NCBI RefSeq assembly: GCF_000277125.1
Contig: NC_016946.1
Span: forward strand, 4,898,001-4,962,000
Length of the DNA stretch: 64,000 nucleotides
Direction of reading: 5' to 3'
Source of the DNA: Mycobacterium intracellulare ATCC 13950
GTDB taxonomy: Bacteria; Actinomycetota; Actinomycetes; Mycobacteriales; Mycobacteriaceae
The notes under the pieces are model-generated. The model made no database searches, had not been told where the DNA came from, and was given only the letters and a program-made list of their open reading frames with translations. The position numbers and the translations under genes are program-made. Positions 11,328 to 22,490 of the stretch are shown here, one piece after another (position 1 is the first letter of the stretch; every line of letters starts with the position of its first letter).

Positions 11328-11723
11328 TTAACGCCCCCGGCGCGGCTGCCACACCACCAGCGCGGTGCTCTTGGGCACCACCGCCACGTCGCGGCGCTGG
11401 CTGGCGCGCAGCTGCGCCAATTCCTCGTTCAACTCTTTGATCCGCGCCTGCAGGGCCTCGACCTGGTTGGTCAGCTCGATGATCCGCTTGATGCCGGCGA
11501 GGTTGACCCCCTCGTCCTGCGAGAGCCGCTGCACCTCACGCAGCAGGTCGACGTCGTGCTCCGAATAGCGGCGTCCCCCACCGGAAGTGCGGCGCGGGCT
11601 GACCAGGCCGAGGCGGTCGTAGGTGCGCAGGGTTTGGGCGTGCATGCCGGCCAGCTCGGCGGCGACCGAGATCAGGAACGTTCGGGCATCCTCATTTCGT
11701 GAATTACTCGAGCCCTTGGCCAT
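11328..11723 (-). CDS. hspR: Heat-shock repressor HspR
   Basis: A 131-residue MerR-family transcription factor. The winged HTH (about residues 16-75: SVAAELAGMHAQTLRTYDRLGL, then SGGGRRYSEHDVDLL) is followed by a coiled-coil dimerisation helix (about 80-115). It binds HAIR operators as a complex with DnaK and represses the dnaK operon and clpB, so free DnaK sets the response. Its ATG overlaps the dnaJ1 stop (ATGA), as in other actinobacterial dnaK-grpE-dnaJ-hspR operons, making it autoregulated. Confidence 0.96.
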   Translation of the reverse strand: MAKGSSNSRNEDARTFLISVAAELAGMHAQTLRTYDRLGLVSPRRTSGGGRRYSEHDVDLLREVQRLSQDEGVNLAGIKRIIELTNQVEALQARIKELNEELAQLRASQRRDVAVVPKSTALVVWQPRRGR

Positions 11724-12901
11724 CAGCGATTACCCGCCCATCCTGCCCGGGGGTCAAACCCGCTGGAGCGCTCGGCGGCGGCGTATGCCTCCAGCGCCTC
11801 CTGGGCCGCGCCCTCCAGATTCGGTGGCACGGCGACCTTTACGGTGACCAGCAGGTCCCCGTTGCCGCCGCTGCGCTTGGGCACACCGCGTCCGCGCACC
11901 CGCAGGATGCGGCCGTCGGACGTGCCCTTGGGCACCCGGACACCGACTTTGCCGTCCAGCGTGGGCACCGAAATGGTTGAGCCCAAGGCCAATTCGGTGA
12001 AGCTGACGGGAACGGTGACGGTCAGGTCGTCGCCGTCGCGGCCGAACACCTTGTCCGGGCGCACGTGCACCGTCACATACAGGTCGCCCGAAGGCGCGCC
12101 GCGCAGACCGGCCTCACCCTGGCCGGGCAGCCGGATGCGCTGTCCGTCCTCGACGCCGGGCGGGATGCGCACGTTGATGGTGCGGGTCCGGGTGGTGACC
12201 CCGGTGCCCTTGCACTCCTCGCAGGGGTGCTCGATGATCGAGCCGCTGCCCCGGCAATCGGTGCAGGGCTCGGAGAAACCGAACGCGCCCTGGTTGCGGT
12301 TGATCACGCCGGAGCCGTTGCAGGTGGGACACACCTTCGGGCTGGTGCCCGGCCGCGCCCCGCTGCCATGGCAGTTGGTGCACGGCGCCGGGCTGGTCAG
12401 CCGCAGCGGCATCGCCACACCCTTGGCGGCCTCGACGAATTCCAGCTGGGTTTCGGTCTCGAGGTCGTTGCCGCGGCGCGGCCGGCTGGGCCGGCCGCCG
12501 GCGCCGCGCCCGAACAATCCGCCGAACAGGTCGCCGATGTTGGTGCCGCCGCTGCGGCCGGCGGCGTCGAACAGATCGTTGAGGTTGAACTCCGCCCCGT
12601 CGCCGCCGACGTTGAAGCCACCGAAGCCGCCGGTATCGAACCGGCGCCCGCCAAAACCGCCGCCGGCGAACAGCCTTCGGGTTTCGTCGTATTCCTTGCG
12701 CTTGGCCGGATCGGACAACACGTTGTGCGCCTCCGACACGGCTTTGAATCGTTCACCGGCGGCGGGATTGTCCGGGTTGGCATCCGGGTGCAGATCGCGC
12801 GCCAGTTTGCGGTAGGCGCGTTTGATCTCTTCGGGACTGGCGTCAGAGGAGACGCCCAGCTCCTTGTAGAAGTCTTTTTCGACCCATTCACGCTGGGCCA
12901 T
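11723..12901 (-). CDS. dnaJ1: Co-chaperone DnaJ (Hsp40), DnaJ1 type
   Basis: A 392-residue class A Hsp40. The J-domain (about 10-75) carries the catalytic HPD motif (RDLHPDANP). It is followed by a Gly/Phe-rich linker, then a zinc-binding region with four CxxCxGxG-type repeats ([32 protein letters not shown]), and two C-terminal beta domains for substrate binding. It stimulates DnaK ATPase and delivers unfolded clients. It lies between grpE and hspR in the operon with a 49-base gap after grpE. Confidence 0.97.
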   Translation of the reverse strand: MAQREWVEKDFYKELGVSSDASPEEIKRAYRKLARDLHPDANPDNPAAGERFKAVSEAHNVLSDPAKRKEYDETRRLFAGGGFGGRRFDTGGFGGFNVGGDGAEFNLNDLFDAAGRSGGTNIGDLFGGLFGRGAGGRPSRPRRGNDLETETQLEFVEAAKGVAMPLRLTSPAPCTNCHGSGARPGTSPKVCPTCNGSGVINRNQGAFGFSEPCTDCRGSGSIIEHPCEECKGTGVTTRTRTINVRIPPGVEDGQRIRLPGQGEAGLRGAPSGDLYVTVHVRPDKVFGRDGDDLTVTVPVSFTELALGSTISVPTLDGKVGVRVPKGTSDGRILRVRGRGVPKRSGGNGDLLVTVKVAVPPNLEGAAQEALEAYAAAERSSGFDPRAGWAGNR

Positions 12902-12950
12902 GTCGCGTCACCCCCTCACCTTCGGCGTTGCGTTGTGCTGATTGTGTGGT

Positions 12951-13588
12951 CTAGTCACCGGACGTGCCGGCGTTATCGTCCGATTCGACCGGCGCGGTTT
13001 CCTCAGCCTCACCGGCCGAGGCCGATTCGTCGCCTTCGTCGTCGACCGTGTCGACGACGCCGACCATGGCGTGGCGCAGGATTTGATCGCCGAGCTTGTA
13101 GCCCTGCCGCATGACGGTGCCGATCACCGGGCGAGATCCGTCGCCCTCGTGCTGGACGGCTTCGTGCAGCACCGGGTCGAAGTCCTCGCCCTCCTCGCCG
13201 AACGCCGTCAGGCCGAGCCCGGTCAGCGCGCCCTCCAGCTTGTCGGCCACCGCCTTCAGCGGGCCCGACTCGAGGTCGCCGTGCTTGCGCGCCCGGTCGA
13301 GATCGTCGAGCACGCCCAGCAATTGGTTGACGACGGCGGCCTTGGCCCGGTCCGCCGCGGCCTGCTGGTCGCGCAGCGCCCGCTTGCGGTAGTTCGCGAA
13401 GTCGGCCTGCACGCGTTGCAGATCGGCGGTCAGCTCGGCGAGCTTGCCCTCGCCCTGAACCGCCGGCTCGTCGGCCGGGGCCGGCCCTCCCGGCGTATCG
13501 CCGGGAGGGACCTGCCGTACTTCACCGGTCTCAGGATCGATTCGCCGCTTGTCGGTGACGGTCACCTGTTCCTGTGGGTTTCCTTCTG

Positions 13589-13592
<4 letters not shown>
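12951..13592 (-). CDS. grpE: Nucleotide exchange factor GrpE
   Basis: A 213-residue dimeric co-chaperone that releases ADP from DnaK. A disordered acidic N-terminus is followed by a long coiled coil (about 50-115: [21 protein letters not shown]) and the C-terminal beta-wing ([25 protein letters not shown]). The acidic Ala/Glu-rich C-terminal tail is usual in mycobacteria. The GTG start overlaps the dnaK stop by four bases (GTGA), indicating translational coupling. Confidence 0.96.
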
Positions 13593-15448
<1,856 letters not shown>

Positions 15449-15491
15449 AGTGATTCCTCCTGATTGTGTAGAGCTTGTCTGGTGCCACTAT

Positions 15492-15512
15492 GCTGAGTGA
15501 ACCCCGCTCAAG
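15492..15512. promoter_or_regulatory. HAIR element proximal to dnaK
   Basis: GCTGAGT-N7-GCTCAAG, an imperfect match to the HspR operator consensus, 44 bases upstream of the dnaK start codon. Together with the second box at 15547 it forms a two-site operator. The rest of the 318-base gap between dnaK and the divergent lipoprotein gene shows no coding sequence and must hold both promoters. Confidence 0.7.
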
Positions 15513-15546
15513 CCTGCCCCTGAGGGCGATAGGCTGTCAACCTAGT

Positions 15547-15567
15547 CTTGAGCCTGGTTCACTCAAC
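15547..15567. promoter_or_regulatory. HAIR element distal to dnaK
   Basis: CTTGAGC-N7-ACTCAAC, closely matching the HspR consensus CTTGAGT-N7-ACTCAAG, 99 bases before the dnaK start. Its centre is 55 bp from the proximal box, about five helical turns, so both could be bound on one face of the DNA. Confidence 0.8.
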
Positions 15568-15766
15568 TTGTCGATCATGTTAACGGCCCGCGGTCCCGTG
15601 TTGTTCCCGGGGCCAGCGGTGGCGGCGCACAGTCGCCCCGCGAGTCGGTCACGCGGCGGTAAAGCTTCACCATCGGCGCCGCATCGATAGGCACTCGAGT
15701 GCAGCGACTGTCGTCGGAGGGTGGGTAACCTGAGTGCCGCCATTCGAATCGTCTGGGGAGCGGCGG

Positions 15767-16360
15767 GTGCGGTTTTCGGATAATGTGCGGCGGAGCCTGG
15801 CCGGTGGTTCGCTGCTGCTCGTAGCCCTGTTCGCCGGCTCCGGGCTGGTGTCCGGCTGCAGCTCCGTCATCGGCGGCCGGCCGGTGGCTTCGCCCGGGGC
15901 GGGCGCGGGCGAACCGTCCTTCCCCACGCCGCGATCCACGCCGTCGCCGCCGTCGGCCACCGCCGCTCCGGCCCCGACGGCTCCGGCCGCGCCGACGGGC
16001 CCCACGAATCCGGCCGGCGCCATCCCCCTGCCGCCCGACCAGAACGGCTACGTCTTCATCGAGACCAAATCCGGCGTGACGCGCTGCCAGATCAACAAGG
16101 ACACCGTCGGCTGCGAGGCGCCCTTCACCAACTCCCCGCTGCAGGACGGTGAGCACGCCAACGGCGTCAGCGTCACCACCGGCGGCAAGGTGCAGTGGGT
16201 GCTGGGCAACCTCGGAGCCATCCCGACCGTCAAGATCGATTACCAGACCTACGCCGCCCAGGGCTGGACGATCATCGCCAACGTCGACGGCACCCGCTTC
16301 ACCAACGACCAGACCAAGCACGGCATGTTCGTCAGCATCGACAAGGTCAACACGTTCTAG
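15767..16360 (+). CDS. Putative lipoprotein with Pro/Ala-rich linker
   Basis: A 197-residue exported protein. The GTG at 15767 was chosen over an in-frame GTG at 15734 because GGGGAG lies eight bases ahead. The signal ends in VSGC, a lipobox, so it is likely an acylated lipoprotein. A flexible Pro/Ala/Thr stretch (about residues 40-85) leads to a C-terminal domain of about 110 residues with two Cys (TRCQINKDTVGCEAP), probably a disulphide. This domain recurs in mycobacterial lipoproteins of unknown function. It is divergent from dnaK. Confidence 0.78.
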   Translation: MRFSDNVRRSLAGGSLLLVALFAGSGLVSGCSSVIGGRPVASPGAGAGEPSFPTPRSTPSPPSATAAPAPTAPAAPTGPTNPAGAIPLPPDQNGYVFIETKSGVTRCQINKDTVGCEAPFTNSPLQDGEHANGVSVTTGGKVQWVLGNLGAIPTVKIDYQTYAAQGWTIIANVDGTRFTNDQTKHGMFVSIDKVNTF

Positions 16361-16471
16361 GGCGGTAACCTTGTCGACGGCGTGGCGGGGGGATCGGTCT
16401 GCCGCGTGATGTCGCCGACCAGCTACCGGTGCTCGCTCAGCCCGGCCTAACCAAGAAGACCTCACGACTCC

Positions 16472-17701
16472 ATGCAACTGCGCTACATCAGCGTCGCGGC
16501 GCTGATCGCTGAAGCCGGTGGTGATCCGTGGGCGGTCAACCAGAGCCTGCAGGCCGGTAGCCCGTTTCAGATTGCTCAGCTGGCGGAGGCGTTTCTCAAG
16601 GCGGGCCGATGCACCGCCGAGGCCACCAATGCGTTCGACCAGGCCCGCAGCCGCTTCGACGCCGCGTGGAACCATCAGAATGGGGATCATCCGATCAACG
16701 GCTCCGCCGAAGTGCAGCGCGTGACGAAATCCCTTGGGGCGCAGTCCTTGCAGCTGCCCAAGATCGGTGCGGACCTGGAAAACATCGCTGCCAACCTGGC
16801 CGAGGCGCAAAAGTCGGCGGCCGGGCAGATCGCGGCGCTAGAAAGTCAGTTGCAGCAGCTGGACGGCTTCATCGGCCAAGCGGTGGAGCTGGAAAAAGAT
16901 CCCACACTCACCGCGGAAGACCGACACGCGCTGGACGCGTTTATCAGCGGCCGCGAAGACGACGCCATCCGCGACACCAAAGCGGCGCTGGGCCAGCTGC
17001 AATCGACCCGCGACGGTTACGCCAACTCGTTTCAGAACGCAATGGGGACCCTGCACGCGGACGGATACGACCTCACGGCCCCCCAAACCGGACCCGCCCA
17101 GGGAGCGGCCGAGCAGCCCGGCGGGGGCGCGGCCGAGCAGCCCGGCGGCGGTCCCGCGTTGGCCCCGACGAAGGGCGAGGTGCTGACCGGCGCCGCGGGC
17201 GCGATCGCCGGTGGTACCGCCGACGGTGTGCGCGGGGCGACGACCAGATTGATTGCCGAGTCCCCCGGTACGGGTCCCGGCAAGGCTGATCCGGGCTTGT
17301 TGAGGTGGTTCGAGGATCCGAAGATCGGCGGCATCGAGCTGAAGGGGTTCTCCCGTGTCGGCGGGGTGGTCGCTGCGGCCAGCGCGGTGCCCGCCGTCAT
17401 GTCCGACATCCATGACGGCAACTCGGTGCCAGAGGCCGTCACGCGGGAGAGCGCGGGTGTCGCCGCCGGTCTCGCAGCCGGCGGTTGGGTAGGCGGCGCG
17501 GTGGCTGGCTCGGAGTTGGGTGCGGCGCTTGGTTCGGTCGTTCCAGGAGCGGGCACCGCAGTTGGCCTGGTGGCAGGCGCCGTTGTCGGAGCAGGAGCCG
17601 CCTTCGTGGCCTCCAAGACGGTAGAAGTGGCCTGGCAACCCGCCGCGGATGCGATCGGGAGTGTGGTGCATGGCGTGGAATCCGTATTCGGTTTCGGGTA
17701 G
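16472..17701 (+). CDS. ESX-type secreted toxin-like protein with glycine-zipper C-terminus
   Basis: A 409-residue protein. The N-terminal about 200 residues start MQLRYISVAALIAEAGGDPW and are helical with a long coiled coil (about 90-165). They resemble the N-terminal module of mycobacterial polymorphic, ESX-linked proteins (for example the Rv0026 neighbourhood, recalled by pattern only). A short Pro/Gly linker follows. The C-terminal half (about 225-400) is extremely Ala/Gly/Val-rich with repeated GxxxG and AxxxG spacing (SAGVAAGLAAGGWVGGAVAG), as in membrane-inserting glycine zippers. No enzymatic toxin domain was recognised. It heads a four-gene plus-strand cluster. Confidence 0.65.
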   Translation: MQLRYISVAALIAEAGGDPWAVNQSLQAGSPFQIAQLAEAFLKAGRCTAEATNAFDQARSRFDAAWNHQNGDHPINGSAEVQRVTKSLGAQSLQLPKIGADLENIAANLAEAQKSAAGQIAALESQLQQLDGFIGQAVELEKDPTLTAEDRHALDAFISGREDDAIRDTKAALGQLQSTRDGYANSFQNAMGTLHADGYDLTAPQTGPAQGAAEQPGGGAAEQPGGGPALAPTKGEVLTGAAGAIAGGTADGVRGATTRLIAESPGTGPGKADPGLLRWFEDPKIGGIELKGFSRVGGVVAAASAVPAVMSDIHDGNSVPEAVTRESAGVAAGLAAGGWVGGAVAGSELGAALGSVVPGAGTAVGLVAGAVVGAGAAFVASKTVEVAWQPAADAIGSVVHGVESVFGFG

Positions 17702-17711
17702 GACGACGACG

Positions 17712-18284
17712 ATGCGATTCGATGAGTTCACAGAAGAGCACGGCCTCGCTGTGTCCCCAGTCGATCGGTTCGTCGGGTTTGTTGTTGAGGTGGGGGTGCC
17801 GCCGGGCTGGGAACCGTTCGAATCCGCTGAGGGAGTTCGTGTGTGGGTTTGTCGTGCCGACCCATGTATCGACGTGTTTTGCGCAAACGCGGTGTTGACG
17901 ATGCATCGGGTCGAGGCCTCGCTGGATCCACCCGAAGTATTTGCCATGCTGTCTGACCAGCAGTTGCAGTCGGCGCCGAAATGCCGTGAACTGCATCGAG
18001 AATTCACCGCAGCACGCGAGGGTCCCGGTAGCGCGGGGACGCTCGCGATCCAGATCGCGCATGAACTCGGCACCATCGACAGCACGTCACAATCGAGGAT
18101 CATCACGGCCGAACGGGAGACGCTGATCGCGCAACTAACAGTGACCGCGTTACACGATTCACCGATGGATGGATCGGGTGTCTGGCTGACCACTCGATCG
18201 GGTCCGGTGACAAATCCAACGTCCGCGGGGTACCACGGCGCTATCCCGAGAACCGAACACGGGACCGTTGCTGATGGCAAGTAA
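17712..18284 (+). CDS. LpqN/LpqT-like cytosolic protein
   Basis: A 190-residue protein, ATG at 17712, ten bases after the toxin-like gene. No signal peptide is visible. The pattern (VPPGWEPFESAEGVRVWVCR near residue 30, then a helix with DPPEVFAMLSDQQL and TLAIQIAHELG) resembles the single-domain LpqN-type fold seen in mycobacterial lipoproteins and in proteins beside ESX substrates. It may be a chaperone or immunity partner of the preceding gene; that is inference from position only. Its end overlaps the next gene by 11 bases. Confidence 0.6.
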   Translation: MRFDEFTEEHGLAVSPVDRFVGFVVEVGVPPGWEPFESAEGVRVWVCRADPCIDVFCANAVLTMHRVEASLDPPEVFAMLSDQQLQSAPKCRELHREFTAAREGPGSAGTLAIQIAHELGTIDSTSQSRIITAERETLIAQLTVTALHDSPMDGSGVWLTTRSGPVTNPTSAGYHGAIPRTEHGTVADGK

Positions 18285-18999
18285 TACAGCGAAACGTCGT
18301 GTACCGAAACTGCGTTACGCCGTCGGTGGTGCACTATGCCTGTTGGCGGGCATAAATGTGCTGGTTGGGTCGGCTTGGTATCTGCCTGTCGGCGCCGCTG
18401 CGGTCGGCGTCGGCATCATTTATGGGAGCGGCCGCCGAATTTTCGGCGCCGGGGTCAGGCGGACCGGGCAGGAGATTGTCTGCCGCTATCTTCCGTGGTA
18501 CGAGAGCAACCCATACATGGCGACCTTGCTGTTCCCCCTAATCGCGATCGCCATGATTGGCGCAGGATGTGCACCCGGTAATCCGGCGTGGCTGTGGTAC
18601 GGCGGGGCCATTCTGCTGGCCATCTCTGCCTTATTGGTGGGAGTCTCCCTCTGGATCTGGCGCCGATCCCTTCTCCGTATCACCCCCGCGGCGTTGACCG
18701 TGCGGATCGCAGAGCGCGGCAGTGAGTTGACCGACATCCGGCGTGAGCATGTCCGTTCGATCGAGCCAAAGCTCGTCCCGAGCGTGGCGGCCGGTACCGA
18801 GCGGTTGCAAGTCGAAGTCGCCTACCAGCCCGCCGATGTCAGCAGCGAGGCGACCGCGACGGTGATGCTCGGAATGTATCTGAGCGTTCAACCGATCAAC
18901 CTGCTCAACGCCCTCGTGGCCTGGAAAGACGGCGGCCACGAAAACCCGTGCGAGCTACTGGATCAGGTCGAAGGGATCCTTCGGGGCAATTCACAGTGA
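18274..18999 (+). CDS. Multi-pass membrane protein, tandem paralogue 1
   Basis: A 241-residue protein with two pairs of hydrophobic helices (about 15-50 and 85-125) and a cytosolic C-terminal domain of about 110 residues with a PH-like feel (SIEPKLVPSVAAGTERLQVEVAY). It shares strong identity over its whole length with the next gene: PWYE, APGNPAWL, QPINLLNAL and WKDGGHENPCELLD are common to both. It overlaps the preceding gene by 11 bases, so the cluster is one transcript. A role as membrane immunity protein for the toxin-like product is possible but not shown. Confidence 0.65.
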   Translation: MASNTAKRRVPKLRYAVGGALCLLAGINVLVGSAWYLPVGAAAVGVGIIYGSGRRIFGAGVRRTGQEIVCRYLPWYESNPYMATLLFPLIAIAMIGAGCAPGNPAWLWYGGAILLAISALLVGVSLWIWRRSLLRITPAALTVRIAERGSELTDIRREHVRSIEPKLVPSVAAGTERLQVEVAYQPADVSSEATATVMLGMYLSVQPINLLNALVAWKDGGHENPCELLDQVEGILRGNSQ

Positions 19000-19018
19000 C
19001 CACCCGAGACCGTCACCG

Positions 19019-19747
19019 ATGATCAACGGCGAGACCAGTGGCCAGTGGCGGCGGGGACTGCGGTACACCTTTGGCGCCGCTCTGCTCCTTCTTGCGGCGG
19101 TAGCAGCATCGGTCGGAGTGCGGTGGTACCTGTCCTTGATCGCATTCTGCGCGGCACTCATGTTCATCCTCGGAAGACGCCGAATTTTTCGGCCGGGAGT
19201 CACCCGGGCGGGCGACGAGATTATTTGTCGATACATCCCGTGGTACGAGGGGAATGTGTACGTCTTGAACGTGCTGTTCCCATTGCTCGCTGTCGCAGGT
19301 ATCGGCGCGGGCAGTGCACCCGGCAATCCCGCGTGGCTTCGGTTCATCGGAATCCTTCTGCTGGTTCTGACGCCCATCTTCGTTTCCAGCGCGGTACGTA
19401 TGTGGCGCCGGTGCCTTCTGTGCATTTCGCCCTCGGTGTTGACGGTGCGCCTGACTGCGCCGAAAGAAGAGTTGACCGAAATAAGCCGTGAGTGTGTCGT
19501 GTCGATCGAGCCCAAGATCGTCCCGAATGGTGTGAGCGGCCAGTCGCTGCAAGTCGCAATCAGCTACCGCGCAACGGGTTTGAGCAGCGAGTCCAAGACT
19601 GTGCTGCTCGGCCTGCAGTTGACCATCCAGCCGATTAACCTTCTTAACGCACTAATCGCCTGGAAAGACGGCGCCCACGAAAACCCGTGCGAGCTGCTCG
19701 ACCGGATCGAACGGATCCTTCGAGGCCAGTCAATGGCTGGCGTGTGA
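19019..19747 (+). CDS. Multi-pass membrane protein, tandem paralogue 2
   Basis: A 242-residue paralogue of the preceding gene, with the same helix arrangement, the same IFRPGVTRAGDEIICRYIPWYE region and the same C-terminal block. The two start only 745 bases apart, so this is a tandem duplication that has since diverged. Tandem copies of an immunity-like gene are often seen beside polymorphic toxins. No catalytic motif is visible. Confidence 0.65.
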   Translation: MINGETSGQWRRGLRYTFGAALLLLAAVAASVGVRWYLSLIAFCAALMFILGRRRIFRPGVTRAGDEIICRYIPWYEGNVYVLNVLFPLLAVAGIGAGSAPGNPAWLRFIGILLLVLTPIFVSSAVRMWRRCLLCISPSVLTVRLTAPKEELTEISRECVVSIEPKIVPNGVSGQSLQVAISYRATGLSSESKTVLLGLQLTIQPINLLNALIAWKDGAHENPCELLDRIERILRGQSMAGV

Positions 19748-19794
19748 CCGCGCCGCACAGCAGCCCGAAAAGACGTGCCGCGCAAGCGTATTCG

Positions 19795-21342
19795 TCAGCG
19801 TGCGAAGTCTGACGGTCGGAATTTCCCCTCCGCCAGGTTCTTTTCGATTTCTTCCAGGCTTTTACCGGTGAGGTCGGGCATGCGGAAGAATACGAATATC
19901 CACGCCGCCACGTTGAACAACGCGTAGAGCCACATCGAGGGTCCGACCCCGATCGCATTGATGAGCGACAGCAGCGTCAGCGTGATGAGCAGGTTGGTCC
20001 CCCACAGCGTCGCCGAATGCACGGCGGTGCCCTCCGGTCGCACCGCCAGCGGATAGGTCTCCGAGCCGGTCAGCCATCCCATCAGCTGCAGACCGCCGGC
20101 ATTGAACACCATGAAGGCGATCAGGGAAATCATGATGTAGGCGATCACATCTCGACCGCTGTCGGCGGTGACGAAGATCAGCCCGAGCGCGAACAGGCTG
20201 ATCGCCGCGCCCGGCACCATGATGAGGGTGAGCCGGCGCCGGCCGACCCGGTCGATAATGGCCAACCCCACTAGTTGGGCGATCACGTACGTCGCACCCA
20301 ACATCACCGACACCAGCAGAGCCACGGACCGGTACACGCCGTCGTCAGTCAGGATGGTCGGCGCATAGTAGATGATCATCTCGATGCCGCTGAGCTGGGT
20401 GAACACCGCGATGCCACAACCCAGGACCAGGGCCGGGCGCACCCAGGCGTCGCGCAGCCCGCTCCACCCGCGGGTGCTGGCCTTGCGTTCCATGCGCGCG
20501 AGTTCGGTCGCCTCGTCCAGCTCGGCGCCCACGTCGTAGCCGTCGGGCCGGACCCGCTCCAGCACGGCTCGCGCGGCGTTTCGATCACCTTGCTTGACCA
20601 GCCAGCGCGGACTTTCCGGGAGGCGCAGCAACAGCCACAGCATGATCGCGGCGGGTACGCACGCGATTCCGGTCGGCCCCCGCCAGGAGACCGAGTCGAA
20701 GACCCCGATGAGGTTAGCGGCGAGGATGCCCACCCCGATGGCGATCTGGAAGCACAGCACCAACCGCCCCCGGTAGGCCGACGGCGAGAGCTCGGCGACA
20801 TACATCGGGGCCGTCTGGGTCGCCCCGCCGACGGCGAAGCCCAAGACCAGCCTTCCCAGCGACAGCACCACGACATCCGGCGCGTCGGCACACCACAGCG
20901 CGCCGACGATGAACAGCACCGCCAGCATCAACAGCGTGCCGCGCCGGCCGAACCGGTCGGATAGCCAGCTGCACGCCAACGCCCCGACGATGGCGCCGAG
21001 CAGGATGCTGGCGGCGACCACCTGCTTCCAGGCCGCGGTGAGGTTGAACTCCTCGGTGAGCTGCAATAGGGCCCAGGAGATGACACCGGTGTTGTAGCCG
21101 TAGAGCAAGCCCGAGATCGCCGAGACGAGCGCAATGACGACCACGGCGCTCGTCAGTTGGCTTCCCGCCTCCGCGACGGCACCGACTGCACGCTGCGACG
21201 CTCCCTCGTGGGCCGCATCTGCGCACTTGGCCGGGTCGGTCCCATTGGGCAGCTCCGCCGCGCGACGGTGCTGGCTCGCCGCGGTCGGGGCGTCGTCGCC
21301 GGCTTCTGACCACCATTCGCGGTCTGTGGGATCGGCGGCCAT
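19795..21342 (-). CDS. MFS sugar-porter family transporter
   Basis: A 515-residue major-facilitator protein with twelve predicted helices after a long polar N-terminal extension of about 60 residues. Sugar-porter signatures are present: LSDRFGRRGTLL in loop 2-3, PESPRWLVKQ in the central loop, DRVGRRRLTL in loop 8-9, GSETYPLAVRPEG near helix 10 and a degenerate PDLTGKSLEEIE at the C-terminus. It is likely a proton symporter for a monosaccharide or polyol, comparable to mycobacterial SugI-type proteins. It is convergent with the paralogue pair and separated from them by 47 bases. Confidence 0.88.
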   Translation of the reverse strand: MAADPTDREWWSEAGDDAPTAASQHRRAAELPNGTDPAKCADAAHEGASQRAVGAVAEAGSQLTSAVVVIALVSAISGLLYGYNTGVISWALLQLTEEFNLTAAWKQVVAASILLGAIVGALACSWLSDRFGRRGTLLMLAVLFIVGALWCADAPDVVVLSLGRLVLGFAVGGATQTAPMYVAELSPSAYRGRLVLCFQIAIGVGILAANLIGVFDSVSWRGPTGIACVPAAIMLWLLLRLPESPRWLVKQGDRNAARAVLERVRPDGYDVGAELDEATELARMERKASTRGWSGLRDAWVRPALVLGCGIAVFTQLSGIEMIIYYAPTILTDDGVYRSVALLVSVMLGATYVIAQLVGLAIIDRVGRRRLTLIMVPGAAISLFALGLIFVTADSGRDVIAYIMISLIAFMVFNAGGLQLMGWLTGSETYPLAVRPEGTAVHSATLWGTNLLITLTLLSLINAIGVGPSMWLYALFNVAAWIFVFFRMPDLTGKSLEEIEKNLAEGKFRPSDFAR

Positions 21343-21848
21343 TAGCAGGGCCGATCGTTGTAGCAGAGACGACGAACCCGGGGCGCATGGGCGGGCCGGC
21401 CGGGCATCGTGATCGCCTCCCTACCCTGCGCTCGGATTGCATGGCCGCTCGCCGCGGCGTCAGGACCCCGATGTCATACCGGGCGTCGCCGCTGTGACGG
21501 CGGGTACGTGTCGGTCGCTGGCGGCTCACTCGCCGGCCTGCCCAGCCCGGGAGGCGCCGCAGTTGATGTGGGCTTGCCGTTCGACCTCCACATCGATTCG
21601 GGAAAAGAGACTGTCACGAATATGTTGGTAAGTCAAAAGCGATGGGGCGGTCGAATTGTGCTGTACTGCAATATCATTCGTCCGGAAATGGTGTGGCGGG
21701 TGTGTTGAGCGCCACAGTCTGGCGGTAGGCTGTGGACCCTGAGTGCACGCTCTGTGTGGGAACCCGCACCCCTCCTTCTGAGCGACGCGACCGCCCCTTA
21801 GGGGTTGGCATCAGCAGGCTGGCAGGTGCGGTCAGTACCATCGGTGCC
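21343..21848. other. Non-coding divergent intergenic region
   Basis: About 500 bases between the divergent transporter and the Thr-rich membrane protein. No convincing gene was found. A locally AT-richer patch around 21600-21700 could contain the promoter for one or both genes. No clear operator or RNA element was recognised. Confidence 0.5.
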
Positions 21849-22394
21849 GTGGCATCCAACGGTCCACGCGATGACTTCCACAATCGGCCGACCCAGCATG
21901 CCGATTTCGGCATGAGCGAGCCGCCGACCGGTGAAGTCCCGCCACCGAACTTCCCGCCCCAGCCGCCCCACGGGTTCGAGCAACCCCAGGGCTTCGACCC
22001 GTTCGACCAGGAACCCGAGCCCACGCCCTGGTACCGCAGGCCCGCGATGCTCATCGCCTGGTTGATTTCCGTCGTCATCCTGATCGGCCTGATCGTCTTC
22101 GGGATCATCGAGCTCATTCACGACGACCAATCCGTCAACCACGTCCCCAAGTCGACGACGAGCACCACCACGACAACGACAACAACGACGCCGTCGACCA
22201 CGACGACCACGACCACCACCGAGTCCAGCAGCAGCGCCGAAGAGCAGCCGCCGGCCCAGCAGCCGACGCAGCAGCAGCCCACCGGGCAACAAACGCAGCA
22301 GCCCACGCATCGCCACCATCTGCCGCAGCTGCCGCCGGTGATCACCATTCCGCAGGTGCCGACGGTCATCACGGTTCCGCCGGGCCTGCGTTAG
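21849..22394 (+). CDS. Thr/Gln/Pro-rich single-pass membrane protein
   Basis: A protein of about 181 residues: a Pro/Phe-rich cytosolic N-terminus, one transmembrane helix (MLIAWLISVVILIGLIVFGI) and an outer tail with a Thr run, a Gln/Pro-rich stretch and a repeated VITIPQVPTVITVPP end. GTG at 21849 is the preferred start; GTG at 21732 and ATG at 21912 are alternatives and no strong ribosome site decides. It precedes the Hsp70-like membrane protein by 96 bases and shares the TM-plus-Thr-rich-tail layout, so the two may act together at the envelope. Function unknown. Confidence 0.65.
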   Translation: MASNGPRDDFHNRPTQHADFGMSEPPTGEVPPPNFPPQPPHGFEQPQGFDPFDQEPEPTPWYRRPAMLIAWLISVVILIGLIVFGIIELIHDDQSVNHVPKSTTSTTTTTTTTTPSTTTTTTTTESSSSAEEQPPAQQPTQQQPTGQQTQQPTHRHHLPQLPPVITIPQVPTVITVPPGLR

Positions 22395-22490
22395 CGAGTC
22401 GGCGGCAGGCCGATCACGCTCGGCGACGCGGCGCCGGCGGCGCCCTAGACTCGCTGCAATCCACGGGACTACTGACACAGGGGTGCGGAC

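Noticed and set aside
16838-18334. Long minus-strand frame through the toxin-like and LpqN-like genes
   Set aside because: Plus-strand genes here have overlaps, coupling and natural composition; the minus frame is low-complexity.
22150-22230. ACC/ACG-rich stretch as a simple-sequence element
   Set aside because: It encodes the Thr-rich linker of the membrane protein. The similar stretch near 24000-24110 likewise lies in the Hsp70-like gene.
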